Translations under genes and position numbers: made by a program
Shown here: in pieces, positions 31,696 to 40,894 of the stretch
How positions within the stretch are numbered: the stretch's first letter is position 1
Layout of the letters: each line of letters starts with the position of its first letter
Notes under the pieces: generated by a model
What the model saw: only the letters and a program-made list of their open reading frames with translations
Told to the model about the DNA's origin: nothing
Databases searched by the model: none
NCBI RefSeq assembly: GCF_000304475.1
Contig: NC_018944.1
Coordinates: forward strand, 372,001-436,000
From: Kazachstania africana CBS 2517
Lineage: Eukaryota > Ascomycota > Saccharomycetes > Saccharomycetales > Saccharomycetaceae
Reading direction: 5' to 3'
Length of the DNA: 64,000 bases

Positions 31696-32369
31696 AGTCG
31701 CAAAGCAATTTTTCTATATTTCTTTTTCACGTATCGTGAGATGATGTTGGGACGTATTTCAGGCAAAACTACTTTTTGTCTTCGTGTCCTGTTCCATCAA
31801 ATGAAGCATAGTACCAACTACCGAATCCTGCTACCATCCGGACACTTGTCATCCTTTCCCCACAAATAACTGCATTGTTACTTAGAGGGCAATGTTGTAT
31901 AAGCTAATGTGACCCATCTTCAAGTGGTGTCCCTCGAGCATTGTCTTCTCTTCAGAAATCAACTTATTTTCTGGATAAGTTAAGCAATTTCGGATTTTCC
32001 TGCGGAGGCACCCTCGTCATTTCACCACTTTCGCACAGAAATTCCCGTACTCCGCACTTCTTTTCGAGAAATTGATCTGCAGTTGCAACAGATCAATATG
32101 AACATTAGCGAAACCGAACCTTGAAAAATTCTCAAGAGACTTGGGACATGCCATCATAGAAGCTTTTAAGATGAGTTGTTGAGGCCCCGCTTGTACAACT
32201 CAGTGGGTCCAACTGTTCTATTCCCGCAATATGAGGATAGTACATTGTACACATACAATATCAAAAAATGTATTATAAATATGCTAGATAGTATGACGAA
32301 CTTGGGATAATTCTTTTAATCTCTCTTTTGTTACAATACTACAACAAACAAACAACAATAAACTAAAAT
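31696..32369 (+). promoter_or_regulatory. Hexose-transporter promoter region
   Basis: This 674-bp upstream region holds a Mig1-type site, CCCCAC followed by AAATAA (31858-31869), a second GC box CCCCGC (32185-32190), and one Rgt1-type TNNTCCG site, TACTCCG (32048-32054). TATAAAT is at 32274-32280, about 95 bp before the ATG. Together these fit a glucose-regulated HXT promoter. They are motif matches only. Confidence 0.55.
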
Positions 32370-34016
32370 ATGATAACAAACAATATTTCTAAATCTCATT
32401 CAGCGCCAGACTCCGTTCATTCGGTTCCTTCAAATGGAAAAGATGAAAACATGGTCTTGGAAGTTGGTGCTTCTGAACAAAACGTACCCGTTGAAATTCC
32501 CAAGAAGCCAGCTTCTGCTTACATTACCGTTGTCATAATTTGTCTAATGGTTGCATTTGGTGGTTTTGTCTTCGGTTGGGATACTGGTACCATTTCCGGG
32601 TTTTTAGCTCAGACTGACTTCTTAAGAAGATTCGGTGAATTACAAGCTGATGGAACTTACGCTTTCTCCAACATTAGAACTGGTCTTGTTGTCTCCATTT
32701 TCTGTCTCGGCTGCGCAATCGGTGGTATTCTCTTCTCTAAATTAGGTGACACTTACGGTCGTAGAATTGCTTTGGTTATTGTCACCCTCGTCTATATGGT
32801 TGGTATTGTCATTTGTATCTCAGCTAATTCAAAATGGTATCAATATGCCATCGGAAGAGTCTTTGCTGGTTTGGGTGTTGGCGGTATTGCTGTTTACTCC
32901 CCACTATTAATTTCTGAAGCCTCTCCAAAACATTTAAGAGGTACTTTAGTCTCATGCTACCAATTGATGATTACTGCCGGTATCTTTGTCGGTTACATCT
33001 TAAACTACATTACTAAATCAACCTTAACCAACTCGTTACAATGGAGACTCCCATTAGGTCTAGGTTTCCTCTGGGCTATCTTAATGATTGTTGCTATGTT
33101 CTTTGTTCCAGAATCTCCACGTTACTTAATTGAAGTCGGCAAGATTGAAGAAGCCAGACGTTCTGTCGCAAGATCTAACAAGATCGACGTCGAAGACCCT
33201 GCTGTTACTGTCGAAGTTGAATTCTTATCCGCTGCTGTCGAAGCTGAAAGAGCTGCCGGTAGTGCTTCTTGGGGTGAATTATTTTCTACCAACGGTAAGG
33301 TTCTACAACGTTTAATTATGGGTATTTGTGTCCAATCATTGCAACAATTAACCGGTGCTAACTACTTCTTCTACTATGGTACTACTATTTTCAAGTCTAT
33401 TGGTTTAGAAGATTCTTTCCAAACTTCTATCATTATCGGTGTTGTTAATTTTGCCTCTACTTTCGTGGGTATCTACTTCGTTGAAAGATTCGGCCGTCGT
33501 AGATGTCTATTATGGGGTGCTGCTGTTATGACTGTCTGTTTCGCAATTTATGGTGCTATTGGTGTCAAAGCCTTATATCCAAATGGTGAAAGTCAACCAT
33601 CCTCCAAATCAGCTGGTAACGTCATGATTGTCTTTACTTGTTTCTACATCTTCTCATTTGCTACCACATGGGCTCCAATTGCATTCGTAATCGTTGCTGA
33701 AACTTTCCCATTAAGAGTCAAGGCCAAGGGTATGGCTGTATCAGTTGGTGCTAACTGGACATGGAATTTCTTGATTGGTTTCTTCACCCCATTCATCACT
33801 GGCGCCATTAACTTCTACTATGGTTTCGTCTTCATGGGCTGTTTGATCGTTGCTTGGGTCTACGTCTTCTTCTTCGTTCCAGAAACCAAAGGTCTATCTC
33901 TAGAAGAAGTTAACACCATGTGGGAAGAAGGTGTATTACCATGGAAATCAGCTAACTGGGTCCCACCAGCAAGAAGAGATGCCGATTACAACGTTCAAGA
34001 TTTCGTAAAGAATTAA
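32370..34016 (+). CDS. HXT-family hexose transporter
   Basis: This 548-residue major-facilitator sugar transporter has 12 membrane segments and imports glucose and other hexoses across the plasma membrane by facilitated diffusion. Family motifs are [15 protein letters not shown] (about residues 61-75), KLGDTYGRR (about 125-133), the PESPRYL motif (about 248-254), [17 protein letters not shown] (about 321-337) and [14 protein letters not shown] (about 508-521). Codon use is moderately biased, suggesting good expression. I cannot assign an individual HXT name. Nothing equivalent lies between STU2 and FRE8 in S. cerevisiae as I recall it, so this gene was inserted, duplicated or moved here. Confidence 0.95.
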   Translation: MITNNISKSHSAPDSVHSVPSNGKDENMVLEVGASEQNVPVEIPKKPASAYITVVIICLMVAFGGFVFGWDTGTISGFLAQTDFLRRFGELQADGTYAFSNIRTGLVVSIFCLGCAIGGILFSKLGDTYGRRIALVIVTLVYMVGIVICISANSKWYQYAIGRVFAGLGVGGIAVYSPLLISEASPKHLRGTLVSCYQLMITAGIFVGYILNYITKSTLTNSLQWRLPLGLGFLWAILMIVAMFFVPESPRYLIEVGKIEEARRSVARSNKIDVEDPAVTVEVEFLSAAVEAERAAGSASWGELFSTNGKVLQRLIMGICVQSLQQLTGANYFFYYGTTIFKSIGLEDSFQTSIIIGVVNFASTFVGIYFVERFGRRRCLLWGAAVMTVCFAIYGAIGVKALYPNGESQPSSKSAGNVMIVFTCFYIFSFATTWAPIAFVIVAETFPLRVKAKGMAVSVGANWTWNFLIGFFTPFITGAINFYYGFVFMGCLIVAWVYVFFFVPETKGLSLEEVNTMWEEGVLPWKSANWVPPARRDADYNVQDFVKN

Positions 34017-34471
34017 TAACGACTCTCATATTACTAATGATTTCTTTTTTATATAATATACACGACAGGAAATGAAATGCAATATATATTCCGTAACTAA
34101 ATAAATTCATGATTTGATTCAATATTTAACAGTACCTGAAAAATGTCACATCCAAGGCTGTCAGACATATCGACCTAGCACAGCCATATAGATAACTACG
34201 AGACCCATCAAGTAACTAAAAACAAGTTGACCATTTTTTCTAATGTATGGTTATAACATAACTGAGTCATTCGACCAGCATGTTCACCACTATACATTTT
34301 GCAACGCAAGTACTAGTATATCGAAAGTAACGAAGGAGAAAAAAACCCTTGCTATTTATTTGTAATGGATATACATAGTTTAACGTATGTACATACTTGA
34401 GTGATCATTTCGACTATAAAATAGTAACGGTTATTAACGCCCTTTATGACGAAATGCTGTTGAGGTATTAT
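34017..34471. other. Convergent intergenic region HXT-FRE8
   Basis: AT-rich 455-bp region between two convergent 3' ends. I see no ORF, RNA gene or repeat. Confidence 0.6.
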
Positions 34472-36487
34472 TTAAACAGCAAAGCTTTCTGCGTGAAAAC
34501 GCAAGCCCCCGTCAGTTGCCCATCGTCCTGTACTTTCAACCAAACTTTGCGGTCCAGCGGCTACGACCCACACCTCTGACAGTCTGCTAATATGTGAGTC
34601 TGAGCCACTTGAATCAATATCTCCGTTGCAAAGACTATTAGGAGTTATAGGCCCTGGACATTCAGTTTCTAAGCACCAAGCGTAATGCTCATTATTTAAA
34701 GTTGGTCTCCCATAAAAGACCTTCACTCCCGACGGAATCTTAATCTTGGAATCAATTGGACACGATAATTTTGGGGAGGCTTCTTCATCCTGAGTAATCG
34801 ATAAACTAGCAGGTGACAAATTCGTAGAAGGAGCATCTATAACAACAGGGTCTCTAAACGCACTCTCGGAAGGAAATTTCAGATCAGACTTATCACCATT
34901 TCCATTTTTAAAAGATTTTTTATTTTTTGGTGTATAGGTACCTGTAAAATCAATTTCATCATGACTACTCGACGTTATTGCATTCATTGAACCGAAATTT
35001 CTCTTTGTATTTGGTTGGTCATTGCCTGTTCTCAAAAGAGAAATATTCTCTGCTAAAGTCCCTTGTTCTTCTGTCTCTCTTTCAGATTCTTCCGAATAAT
35101 CTAAATCAATATCTTGTTCCTCAACTTCCTGTCCACTAATGTAGACTTCTAATCCTTCCGAATTATGTTTGAAGTATTGTAAAAGTTTCAAGTCTCTATA
35201 GTCTCTACAGACCCAAATTAACCTCACATTTACACCATTAAATTTTAAGATCCTTAACAGTGGCAGACCAAATGCGATGGCAGAACCTCCAACACAGATT
35301 AAAACCCTTCTTGCATTGATTATGTACGTCATAGGAGATGGTATAGCAGCAAGCGACGCACGTCTAATGCGCCAAGAGTGTGATACTGTTGGTTTAGTAA
35401 TGAAGTTTAGTATAGGTTCGTACGAGCCCGTGATATAATAGGTAGATCCATTTCTTAGGGGAAATCTACCATTCCGAATGATTAACCTAGCTGTTTCATC
35501 TGTTGGTAGGCTAGCCAAAGTAAATGGATGCTGTAGTCGAATAAGATTAGATATCCATCGTTTTATAAAGTTTCCATGACATATATTGACCCGTACATGA
35601 CATGAGGGCAAGATAGGCTTTCTAACCAGATCCTTTGTTGGAAACTCGACGACGGTAAGATTAGGTGACAAAGGAATGACAATAAACTTTGTCAAACTTG
35701 TATGGTATGCTCTATATGCAATTTGGTAAACTAAAATACAACAATTCAATGTGGTGTAATATGGAATCCCAGGTCTAGCGTGGAAATGCAGCAAAAATAC
35801 AGTAGACCATGTACAGATATAGTGAACGTAGTAGAACAATCGAAAGTTTAGTCTTCTTACTTTCCAAATAGAAGTAATACCAATCAGTGCAAACAGTACC
35901 ATAGCCAAAACACCATAAAGGTTTGCAGGTTTTTTCATCTTTAGTAGAAAAGCGCCTTTCCAACACATATAGTACGAATAAAAGATAGTATGTAGCAATG
36001 ATTCTAAAACTACGATTCTAGAAAGCCACTTATGGAAAGGGAGTAAGGATAAATAAAGGGTTTGAGGTAGAGGTGACGGGCGTAACGTTAAGAACAACAA
36101 TGGTGGCATTAATGCCACTGCTATTCTTCCCATACGTTTAGTTATTTGAACCAAATCCCTTCCGGTGTTATAAAAAGTTCCGATAACACATATTGTGAAC
36201 CAAAACAGACATATACGTAAAGACTGATTATGATATATGGGTAAACGGTGAATCCATGTTCCTCTCTTTAGAATATGATGCTTTAATATGTGAGCTGATC
36301 TAAAGAATGGACGAGTCAGTGATAAGAAATGCCAGAGAGGTATGAAAAAACATATAAAACAGGTCGCGAATATGAAACAGAACCTTGAGTATTTAGAAAT
36401 ATTTAGCGTTCTCGTTATTCGATCAGTCTCATTTTCAAAATTTGGAAGATTTGATTTAAACCAGTTGATAATGCTATCAAACTTCAT
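34472..36487 (-). CDS. FRE8: Ferric reductase-like transmembrane oxidoreductase Fre8
   Basis: This 671-residue flavocytochrome of the ferric reductase/NADPH oxidase family would pass electrons from NADPH through FAD and two haems across a membrane. Six or seven membrane segments lie within about residues 34-260. The likely haem ligand pairs are H152/H166 and H222/H236, each 14 apart. HPFTLASLP (about 320-328) is the FAD-binding motif, and ICVGGSAIAFGLPLL (about 397-411) the NADPH-binding loop. An acidic Ser/Asn-rich insert (about 455-585) interrupts the nucleotide domain. The end, FHAESFAV, is typical of FRE proteins. Identity as Fre8 rather than Aim14 rests on length (686 in S. cerevisiae) and position before RPS0 (YLR047C-YLR048W). 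Confidence 0.85.
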   Translation of the reverse strand: MKFDSIINWFKSNLPNFENETDRITRTLNISKYSRFCFIFATCFICFFIPLWHFLSLTRPFFRSAHILKHHILKRGTWIHRLPIYHNQSLRICLFWFTICVIGTFYNTGRDLVQITKRMGRIAVALMPPLLFLTLRPSPLPQTLYLSLLPFHKWLSRIVVLESLLHTIFYSYYMCWKGAFLLKMKKPANLYGVLAMVLFALIGITSIWKVRRLNFRLFYYVHYICTWSTVFLLHFHARPGIPYYTTLNCCILVYQIAYRAYHTSLTKFIVIPLSPNLTVVEFPTKDLVRKPILPSCHVRVNICHGNFIKRWISNLIRLQHPFTLASLPTDETARLIIRNGRFPLRNGSTYYITGSYEPILNFITKPTVSHSWRIRRASLAAIPSPMTYIINARRVLICVGGSAIAFGLPLLRILKFNGVNVRLIWVCRDYRDLKLLQYFKHNSEGLEVYISGQEVEEQDIDLDYSEESERETEEQGTLAENISLLRTGNDQPNTKRNFGSMNAITSSSHDEIDFTGTYTPKNKKSFKNGNGDKSDLKFPSESAFRDPVVIDAPSTNLSPASLSITQDEEASPKLSCPIDSKIKIPSGVKVFYGRPTLNNEHYAWCLETECPGPITPNSLCNGDIDSSGSDSHISRLSEVWVVAAGPQSLVESTGRWATDGGLRFHAESFAV

Positions 36488-37423
36488 TATTAGTAGGAAT
36501 ATGCAGAGGAAGCAGCTACTGTAGGCTCACTAATAAATGTAAACTGGAGAAAATCAAGCAACTTTGACGTAGATACGTCAAAAAAACAGCAAAATAGTTT
36601 GAAAGAAAGAAATAAACACTAAATCTCAATCTTTTATAGAAGAAATACTCATCTATTCTTCAACCATCTAAAAAGCAAATAACTAATATATCTATTATTC
36701 TAAGACGTTAAGCTCTTTACGCTGTAGTCACTAAGTGCACCCAGAAAGAAAGCATTTAACAAGAAATGTTTGTCTGGCGATGATGAACCTTACAATGGAT
36801 TGAATAATGTATCAATCAATCCATTACAAGTCCGAAGAATCCTGTCGGTCATCCGTCTCAGGAAAAAAAAAAAAACCTTTGATGTTTGACTGTTTTTGAA
36901 TAATCCGTACACATCTACACACCCGAACACCCAAAAATTTTTCCTGAAAAATTTAAAAAAACCAAAAAGTTTGACATTTTTTTTGGCTTTGCCAATTGAA
37001 TTTTGGGCAATGGAGCCAATCTACGTAAAAAGAGTGTTAAAAATGGTGTAAGTGTATGCTAGTTATGAGTAAAATGCTAGTGCATATGTCCGTTGTTACG
37101 GTGGTGGATGGTGATATGCTTGTGAATGATGTTACTTGAGTGTCTTGTTGCCTCTGTGTTCTTTGTAGTGAGTCTACGCTCCGGTTGGCCTCGCTAAGTT
37201 GGTAGCCCCATCTCGGGAATCTAATGGCCGCTAGATTGGCAGGCAATTAGCGTCTAGGCGGGAAATTTCGCTCTAGGCAGACGCTCTGAGCCTAGAGCTT
37301 CCGGCCGAACCAAGTGAAAAATTCAGTTCTAAGAAAGATCTTTAGAAAAAACGTTACTAGTAACATATTAAATAGGTATTATTTCAGATACTCGAACAAG
37401 TTTGAAAAGAAATACGTTGCATA
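36488..37423 (+). promoter_or_regulatory. FRE8-RPS0 divergent promoter region
   Basis: This 936-bp region contains A- and T-rich tracts, an ACACCCGAACACC element near 36919-36931 that is one base off the Rap1 ribosomal-protein consensus, and a GC-rich block (about 37150-37310) just upstream of the RPS0 start. That block holds a perfect inverted repeat (37270-37298) with a GACGC core (Fhl1-like) in its loop. No ORF is supported. Confidence 0.5.
37270..37298. repeat. 9-bp inverted repeat in RPS0 promoter
   Basis: GCTCTAGGC (37270-37278) and GCCTAGAGC (37290-37298) are perfect inverted copies separated by 11 bp containing GACGC. A further TCTAGGC lies just upstream at about 37253-37259. Confidence 0.75.
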
Positions 37424-38521
37424 ATGTCATTACCAGCCACTTTTGACTTAACTCCAGAAGACGCCCAATTATTATTGGCCGCTAACACCCATTTAGGTGC
37501 CAGAAACGTTCAAGTATGTTAAATATCCAATAAATAGATGAGTAATGTCCAAGAAAGCGAAAAGAATAAGCTAGAAAAACGAGCCGTAATACAACAGTAC
37601 ATTTTCCAGTGAGAGGCGTTGAATTATAATGTGTTTGCCATAACAATGTGAATTTGGGATCTAATGTATAATAAAAGGGAAACAAAAGCCTTAAATATTC
37701 GAATAAGAGTAGACCTAGTAAGTCAGCATAGCCGATTGAAAAAAAGCCTTCTCTGCTCATAGCTTTTCGAATGGATATTTCCATCACAATTCTATTTTGA
37801 AATAAGTGCAAATTTTTTTACTAACAATCTCATCTTCTTTTTTTCATTTTAGGTCCATCAAGAACCATACGTCCACAGTGCTAGACCAGATGGTGTCCAT
37901 GTCATCAACATCGGTAAGACTTGGGAAAAATTACTCTTAGCCGCCAGAATCATCGCTGCTATTCCAAATCCAGAAGATATCGTCGCTATTTCCTCTAGAA
38001 CTTACGGTCAAAGAGCTGTCTTAAAGTTCGCCGCTCACACTGGTGCTACCCCAATTGCTGGTAGATTCACCCCAGGTTCTTTCACCAATTACATCACCCG
38101 TTCTTTCAAGGAACCAAGATTAGTTATTGTTACTGACCCAAGATCTGACGCTCAAGCTATCAAGGAAGCTTCTTACGTTAACATCCCAGTCATCGCTTTA
38201 ACTGATTTAGACTCCCCATCTGAATATGTCGATGTCGCTATCCCATGTAACAACAGAGGTAAGCATTCTATTGGTCTAATCTGGTACTTATTAGCTAGAG
38301 AAGTTTTAAGATTAAGAGGTGCTTTAGTCGACAGAACTCAACCATGGTCTATCATGCCAGATTTATACTTCTACAGAAACCCAGAAGAAGTCGAACAACA
38401 AACCGCCGAAGAAGCTGCCGAAACTGCTGCTACTGAAGACGAAGGTAAGGAAGAAGTTACTGAAGAACAAACTGGTGCTGGCGAATGGGCTGAAGAAAAT
38501 GCTGATGCTGCCGAATGGTAA
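37424..38521 (+). CDS. RPS0: 40S ribosomal protein uS2 (Rps0), spliced
   Basis: The gene is join(37424..37513, 37853..38521) and gives 252 residues, the same length as S. cerevisiae Rps0. It is a small-subunit protein of the uS2/laminin-receptor family needed for 20S pre-rRNA maturation and 40S assembly. Conserved blocks are [22 protein letters not shown] (encoded across exon 1), [53 protein letters not shown] and the acidic tail ending AAEW. Codon bias is very strong. It matches RPS0B (YLR048W) by its neighbour FRE8, although a single gene may serve as both duplicates in this species. Confidence 0.96.
37514..37852 (+). other. 339-nt RPS0 spliceosomal intron
   Basis: Starts with consensus GTATGT (37514-37519), has the branch site TACTAAC at 37819-37825, a pyrimidine tract and ends TTTTAG at 37852. 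It interrupts the frame between codons 30 and 31, as in other yeast RPS0 genes. I saw no intronic snoRNA. Confidence 0.95.
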
Positions 38522-39108
38522 TTTAATTAAAACCAATGAAATAACTTTTACTACTGTAACATTTTTTTCTTTCATCCCTGTAACGAGAATGGATCTCATA
38601 AATTCCATATAAATAAGTATATTTCCTTTTTCATTATTTTCATCTATATTGTGATCACACAACAAATAGTATAAACATATAAAAAATATTAACATAAAAC
38701 AAAGTATAAACTCTCTCTTCCATATGTATGAGGAACATTTCTCTTAGTAGTTAATATCTATTCTATCATTTTTCTAATAAATCAGGATATGTCATTTAAA
38801 TATCTTCCTTTGATAATGATGATGCAGTACCTTTTCTTCAGTCCCAATTTTAAATGTATGATACCTCCTACATCAACTACAATATCTATATATTATATGT
38901 CTAGCTTATCTATCATCTTAAAAAAAGTAACATAAGAGCGGCCCGTCTCTCATTTCAGCTATAAAAAAGGCAAAAAGAATGAAGTTGCGAGAGTCATTAT
39001 TTGATTATAATCAGAACACAAATAGAAACTGTTTTATGATAGAATCATCAATCAATCGAATGTACAAAGGGACACCCTAAGGAAATATAAATAAAAAGTA
39101 GAAGACAT
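38522..39108. other. RPS0 3' flank and downstream flank of tRNA-Gly
   Basis: AT-rich region of about 590 bp. Short ORFs on the minus strand overlap the acidic RPS0 tail and are not supported. No repeat or RNA gene seen. Confidence 0.55.
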
Positions 39109-39113
39109 AAAAA
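39109..39113 (-). terminator. Pol III terminator of tRNA-Gly
   Basis: Five Ts on the minus strand start 5 nt after the tRNA-Gly 3' end. Confidence 0.7.
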
Positions 39114-39117
39114 TATA

Positions 39118-39188
39118 TGCGCAAGCCCGGAATCGAACCGGGGGCCCAACGATGGCAACGTTGGATTTTACCACTAAACCACTTGCGC
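39118..39188 (-). tRNA. tG(GCC): tRNA-Gly(GCC)
   Basis: This is a 71-nt tRNA with acceptor GCGCAAG/CTTGCGC, discriminator A, anticodon GCC in the loop GTTGCCATC and B box GGTTCGATTCC. No intron. Essentially identical to S. cerevisiae tRNA-Gly(GCC). An LTR begins 21 nt upstream of its 5' end. Confidence 0.97.
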
Positions 39189-39208
39189 TTATTAATTATG
39201 ACGGTTTC

Positions 39209-39755
39209 TGTTGTAAGTTCACTTTCAAGATTGATATTGATAACATATTTAGTTAGCCACCCCTCTGGAGGACGATGACGTGAAGGTGGCGTGAAGAAAG
39301 ATCAGAGGATGATTCCTTTATATTATTTTCTTTAATATTGTTCATGTTGTGGATGTCAGTCAAATAATTAAAATAATTCTTATTAATCAGTGGTTATACC
39401 AAATAATGCACTGGTTATATATAAAATATAATCATAATATAAAATAATATGAAGTGCTACAAACTTTGATCAAACTTCAGTGTTCACCTGAGTATTTATA
39501 CCTTTTCCAACACATTTTGATTTATGCCAATTATCATGTTCTAGAGTTATGAGCCAATACGTTGTCATAATTATCGTACCATAATTATTGCATGATAATA
39601 TGTATTCGTGTTTATCACGCCATATATGGTTCGTGTCAATACATTGTCGTGTTTATCACACCATAATTATTGTTCATATCTTCTGTAACATTCTAAATTT
39701 GTCATTCTAACTATCAAAACATTGAAATGTCAGTATATTACCATTTCCAGGAGAT
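39209..39755 (-). mobile_element. Solo LTR of a Ty3-like retrotransposon, inverted (LTR C)
   Basis: This approximately 547-bp element is the near-identical reverse complement of LTR B. Its tRNA-proximal end is TGTTG on the plus strand (39209-39213), that is CAACA in LTR orientation, starting 21 nt upstream of tRNA-Gly. The distal terminus reads ATCTCCTGG where LTR B has TGTTGCTGG, so the TG end is mutated or lost. A short direct duplication of CTTCACG near the 3' end makes it longer than LTR B. No internal coding region remains. Confidence 0.8.
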
Positions 39756-40894
39756 GGAAACCAAACCAAACCAAACGAGCAAAACCCTTGGATTTAAACT
39801 GAAAATTCTTGAATTGAGTCAGCTGTTAAATAGAAGTTCTAACTTCACTTCATGTAATTAATAGCTCAATCAAGGATCTATTAAAGTAATTGAATTTTTC
39901 CTACTACATAATGGTTAAATACCAGACTAAAAAGTGTGCCATCTGACCTAAAGGAAAAACCCTGGCTCCATTGTCTGTCAAACCAAATGCCATTTCGACA
40001 TTTTTTGGGATAATAAAGTTGTTGTATATTAAGAGACTTATAATCCCATTATTTTCTGGAACAATTGTCCAAATATGAAGTTTTGGATCGGGTATTCAAT
40101 TGTCCAGACCAGAAAGAGTGACAGTAGGTGTGCTCATTATTATACCTACCAAAGTCATCCCCCTGATAATGAATATGGTATGATTAGTATCAAGAAAATT
40201 CGTTTGAAGATAAACATTATAGACACAATATTTAATATTTTATATTCTGTTGCCCATTGCCTACTTCAGATCTCGAAATTATTATCCTTAAACATGACCT
40301 TAGAAAATAAAAGATTCTGCCATAATCCTACACATGGATTATAACAAGGAGATTTGGCAAGCTCGTTGACTCTTTTTTGGGTGATTACCTTTATTCTCAG
40401 AAGAGCAATTGAACCAGTATGGCACAGCTCTTGTGAGAGCTCCAGAAAAGCTATCATCCAGCCTCATCAAAATTTTTACAATCGAAGCAATTTTTTCTCA
40501 TTTAGCTTAACTTGAAATAACTTATTCTCCTCTAATCACCACTGTAACTCTAAAACTTTATCCATTTGGGCTCAAATGGCTCAAAAATTATTTACTGACG
40601 CTCTGTATAATGTCTGTCATCCTGTATTAATCAGCTATTTTTTTTTTTGTATAGTGAGCACGGCATTATCACGCTAAGAAATTTTTCGAGGTCAGTCCAT
40701 CAGAACAGGGGAAGATGAAAATCATAAAGCTGCAAAAAGGTTCTTCCGCAACTGAAAAGTGTAACTTGGGTGACCTGCTTGCTAAATATAAAGAACGATA
40801 CTCTAGTTAAAGGACATACAGCTTGGAGGATCCAATTCCAAGGAAAGTACGGAAGAAGAATCCCTAAATAGAACGCCCGTGATCAATATTTATA
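39756..40894. other. LTR-CRM1 intergenic region
   Basis: This 1.1-kb region begins with a short (AAACC)n-like repeat (39758-39777) directly beside the LTR. An 89-codon ORF at 40075-40344 has no recognisable similarity and ordinary AT-rich composition, so I do not call it a gene. The last 250 bp, with a T-run near 40640, are presumably the CRM1 promoter. Confidence 0.5.

Noticed and set aside
34472..36487. Naming the flavocytochrome AIM14/YNO1
   Set aside because: Family motifs fit both, but length (671) and the position next to RPS0 fit FRE8 better.
37482..37811. 109-codon minus-strand ORF in the RPS0 intron
   Set aside because: It lies within a clear spliceosomal intron and has no recognisable similarity.
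38363..38695. Minus-strand hydrophobic ORF over the RPS0 3' end
   Set aside because: It is the antisense reading of the acidic RPS0 tail; Phe/Leu richness is an artefact of that.
40075..40344. 89-codon ORF between the LTR and CRM1
   Set aside because: No recognisable motif, AT-rich composition like its surroundings, no positional homologue; likely chance or decayed sequence.
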